Source of the DNA: RH-AL1 sp965277355
Lineage (GTDB): Bacteria > Pseudomonadota > Alphaproteobacteria > Rhizobiales > Beijerinckiaceae
Direction: 5' to 3'
DNA length: 64,000 nt
Assembly (NCBI GenBank): GCA_965277355.1
Contig: CBDICN010000002.1
Coordinates: forward strand, 1,612,001 to 1,676,000
Positions 62,093 to 64,000 of the stretch are shown here, piece after piece; within the stretch, counting starts at the first letter, position 1, and each line of letters opens with the position of its first letter. The notes under the pieces were generated by a model. It did no database searches, was not told where the DNA came from, and was given only the letters and a program-made list of their open reading frames with translations. Made by a program: the position numbers and the translations under genes.

Positions 62093-62776
62093 CTACGACT
62101 TGGTCGGTACCAACACCGGCACGAACACGCCCCTGGCTTGTTCGAGCACGGTCATCCGCCCGTTGGCCACGCCGAAATAGGCGCCGTGCAGGGTGAGCTT
62201 GCCCTGGCGCTCCCGCTCCGCCACCCAGGGATAGGAGCGCAGATTGGCAAGGCCTTGAATGATCGACGTATAGGACAGCGTCTCGCAATAATGGTCGAAG
62301 TCGCCGACCGGCGGCCCGAGGCGGTCGGACGCCGGCTTGATCAGCTGTTTCCAGTTGGCGATGAAATTGGCCTCGGAGAGCGGCTTGTATTCGTCGGTCG
62401 TGCCGAGCGCGAACGCGCGGATGCCGCCGCATTGGGCATGCCCCATGACGACAATATGGGCGACCTGCAGCGCGAGCACGGCATATTCGATCGCCGCCGC
62501 CGTCTCCTGGTAGTGCGAGCTTCTGGTGAAGGGAGGGACCAGGGCGCCGACATTCCGCACGACGAAGATCTCGCCAGGCCGGGCATCGAAGATGACCTCG
62601 GGCGAAACGCGGGAGTCGCAGCATCCGATCAGCAAGACCGGCGGCTTCTGGCCCACCTCCGCGAGGTGTCGGAAGCGCCCCTGCTCCTCGTTCAGGCGCC
62701 CATTGAAGAAGGCGGTGTAACCCTCCGCGAGATGTTCCGGGAGAGGCTCGTGAACCGGCGGGGTATCGTTGGACAT
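62093..62776 (-). CDS. Beta-class carbonic anhydrase
   Basis: 227 residues, normal for the beta class. Zinc ligands: CCDSRVSPEV (Cys and catalytic Asp-Arg dyad, near residue 52) and GHAQCGGIRAF (His and Cys, near 112). It interconverts CO2 and bicarbonate for carboxylases and pH balance. Proximity to a formate/C1-type metabolism elsewhere in the window is suggestive only. ATG at 62776. Confidence 0.95.
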   Translation of the reverse strand: MSNDTPPVHEPLPEHLAEGYTAFFNGRLNEEQGRFRHLAEVGQKPPVLLIGCCDSRVSPEVIFDARPGEIFVVRNVGALVPPFTRSSHYQETAAAIEYAVLALQVAHIVVMGHAQCGGIRAFALGTTDEYKPLSEANFIANWKQLIKPASDRLGPPVGDFDHYCETLSYTSIIQGLANLRSYPWVAERERQGKLTLHGAYFGVANGRMTVLEQARGVFVPVLVPTKS

Positions 62777-63012
62777 GGCTGTCTAGCCGTACTCATAGAT
62801 CAAGAGGTACACGCTGGCAGCACTTAGTGCGCCAGCTCGCGCCGCGCTGCAAATGGCGGATGCAGATTGGAGATTGGCGTTGCAGCTGTCCGTGTGAACC
62901 CCGGCAGCACCCTAGGATTATACCGTTGCAATTCAGCCGCCGACCATGGGCAATGCGTCTGATTCCCCTGTAGCCGAAAACGATCTATGGACGCGGTCTG
63001 ATGGAGGTCGAT

Positions 63013-64000
63013 ATGGCGGATGAAAAGAGTGGACCGAGGCCGCTGGGCGACAGGCCGGAGGATCACGATCCGAGCCTGTTCACGGAACAACCGACGCCTG
63101 TCGGCGGTCTCACGTCCGGCCTGGAATCCAGGCGATCGGAATGGACCGCCAGCGACGAGCGCGGCGCATTGCATCAAGCACCGCCTCCGGACGCGATCCG
63201 CTCGGAGGCCGGCCGCGCCGGTCCGGCCGGCGCAACTGTGGCGACCGAGTTCGGCTCGTCCGCAGCTCGGGACGCAGCTCCTGCGGCGCAGACTTCAGCC
63301 GCCCCGAAGCGCTCGTTGTGGCCCGTCGCGGCCGGCCTCGTCGTCGGTGCTGCCATCGGCGCCGGCAGCGCCGCGGTCATCTACGGCATGCAGAAGAATG
63401 GCGACAACGGCCTCGACCAAAAAATCGCCAGCCTGAGTTCTCGCGTCGATACGCTCGATCAGCGACCCGATCCGCGACGGGCGATCGCCGGGCTGCAGAC
63501 ATCCATGTCGGCTCTCGACGGCAAGGTCGCGGACGCGCAGAAGACCGCTGCGGCGGCCGACCAGAACGCGCAGAAGGCCGCCCAGGCCGCCGGTAAGCCG
63601 GGAGCCGCCGCCTTCGACCCGGCACCGCTCGAGCAGAAGATCGCGACCCTGCAAAGCAGCGTCGACGCGTTGCAGAAGCAGGCCGGCGGCGGCAAGGATG
63701 TCGATGGCAAGCTCGCGTCGCTTCAGGCCTCGATCGACGATCTCCGCAAGCGGGACCGTGCGCAGGGCGACACGCTCGGAGCGACGCAATCGGCGGTCGG
63801 CGGCCTGAGGAAGCAGGACGACGACCAGGGCAGCAAGATCGCAGCCTTCGCGGCCACAGCGGTGGGGCTTCAGAGTTTGCAAGGCAAAGTCTCGAATCTC
63901 GAGAAGCAGACCGTCTCGACTCAGCAGGGCGTGATGAGCCTGCAGGCCGACCAGAAGACTCTAGCGGCGAAGGTGAGGGACCCCGCCTTCGCCGCCGTCT
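63013..64000 (+). CDS. Membrane-anchored coiled-coil protein, possibly mitofilin-like, truncated
   Basis: At least 329 residues, running off the right edge. A disordered acidic N-terminal region (residues 1-95, rich in Pro, Ala, Ser), one transmembrane helix (LWPVAAGLVVGAAIGAGSAAVIYG, about 100-124), and then a long alternation of coiled-coil heptads (KIASLSSRVDTLDQ, ATLQSSVDALQKQ, KLASLQASIDDLRK). The layout fits the alphaproteobacterial mitofilin-like (COG4223) proteins that shape the inner membrane, but the defining C-terminal domain is out of view. The ATG at 63013 has GGAGG 5 nt upstream; 63001 is an in-frame alternative. hemD, the usual COG4223 neighbour, is not upstream; a carbonic anhydrase gene lies there instead. 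Confidence 0.65.
   Translation, partial: MADEKSGPRPLGDRPEDHDPSLFTEQPTPVGGLTSGLESRRSEWTASDERGALHQAPPPDAIRSEAGRAGPAGATVATEFGSSAARDAAPAAQTSAAPKRSLWPVAAGLVVGAAIGAGSAAVIYGMQKNGDNGLDQKIASLSSRVDTLDQRPDPRRAIAGLQTSMSALDGKVADAQKTAAAADQNAQKAAQAAGKPGAAAFDPAPLEQKIATLQSSVDALQKQAGGGKDVDGKLASLQASIDDLRKRDRAQGDTLGATQSAVGGLRKQDDDQGSKIAAFAATAVGLQSLQGKVSNLEKQTVSTQQGVMSLQADQKTLAAKVRDPAFAAV

Overview
The window is chromosomal DNA of a GC-rich alphaproteobacterium. The gene set points to the Hyphomicrobiales (Rhizobiales), in the Bradyrhizobium/Methylobacterium/Beijerinckia direction: an origin-type block mnmE-mnmG-rsmG-parA-parB with two perfect parS sites, a PmtA phospholipid N-methyltransferase, families largely confined to this group (DUF6101, DUF4170, DUF2125, DUF1178, DUF1289), an amino acid:[carrier protein] ligase of the Bradyrhizobium type, and palindromic intergenic repeats of rhizobial style. 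No finer assignment is safe from the sequence alone. Most of it is ordinary, densely packed housekeeping DNA with many 4-bp ATGA overlaps.

Layout. 1-7026: 5' end of an NAD-dependent formate dehydrogenase operon (fdsG) with its LysR regulator and a palindromic operator, then dapE, a small exported protein, a translationally coupled P450/lipid acyltransferase pair, and a divergent B12-binding radical SAM protein. 7027-9600: repeats, a brnT/brnA toxin-antitoxin pair and a metabolite:proton symporter. 9700-12965: a DUF4174 protein and modABC (molybdate uptake, fitting a molybdenum-dependent formate dehydrogenase). 13107-18252: a cysteine hydrolase, an exported protein, an exported isoaspartyl-methyltransferase-like protein and a membrane-fused spermidine-synthase-like protein. 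18380-22691: small conserved genes and a CysQ-like phosphatase. 22698-29103: parB, parA, rsmG, mnmG, two small exported proteins and mnmE; the replication origin is probably not far away. 29214-35435: a DUF255 thioredoxin-like protein, rpmB, a VOC protein, tRNA-Thr(CGT), cytochrome b and c1 (no Rieske gene next to them) and a GFA-family protein.

35462-39557 holds a GH15 enzyme, an SDR, an esterase and a Cys-rich exported protein. 39568-45825 is the most distinctive locus: an acyl-CoA-synthetase-like protein and a stand-alone carrier protein on one strand, and divergently an acyl-CoA-dehydrogenase-like protein, a class-II-synthetase-like amino acid:[carrier protein] ligase and a ThDP-dependent acetolactate-synthase-like enzyme. 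Together they look like a compact non-ribosomal pathway that loads an amino acid on a carrier protein and then oxidises and carboligates it. The product is unknown.

45829-53864 returns to housekeeping genes (DUF2125, ChaC, PlsC, a DedA-like protein with DsbB, RlmN, SIMPL, a methyltransferase). 54060-56975 is an EF-hand protein and a TonB-dependent receptor, convergent on a strong hairpin. 57239-62776 carries comF, grxC, DUF1178, pmtA, pyrF, an exported royal-jelly/yellow-family protein and a beta-carbonic anhydrase. A membrane-anchored coiled-coil protein runs off the right edge.
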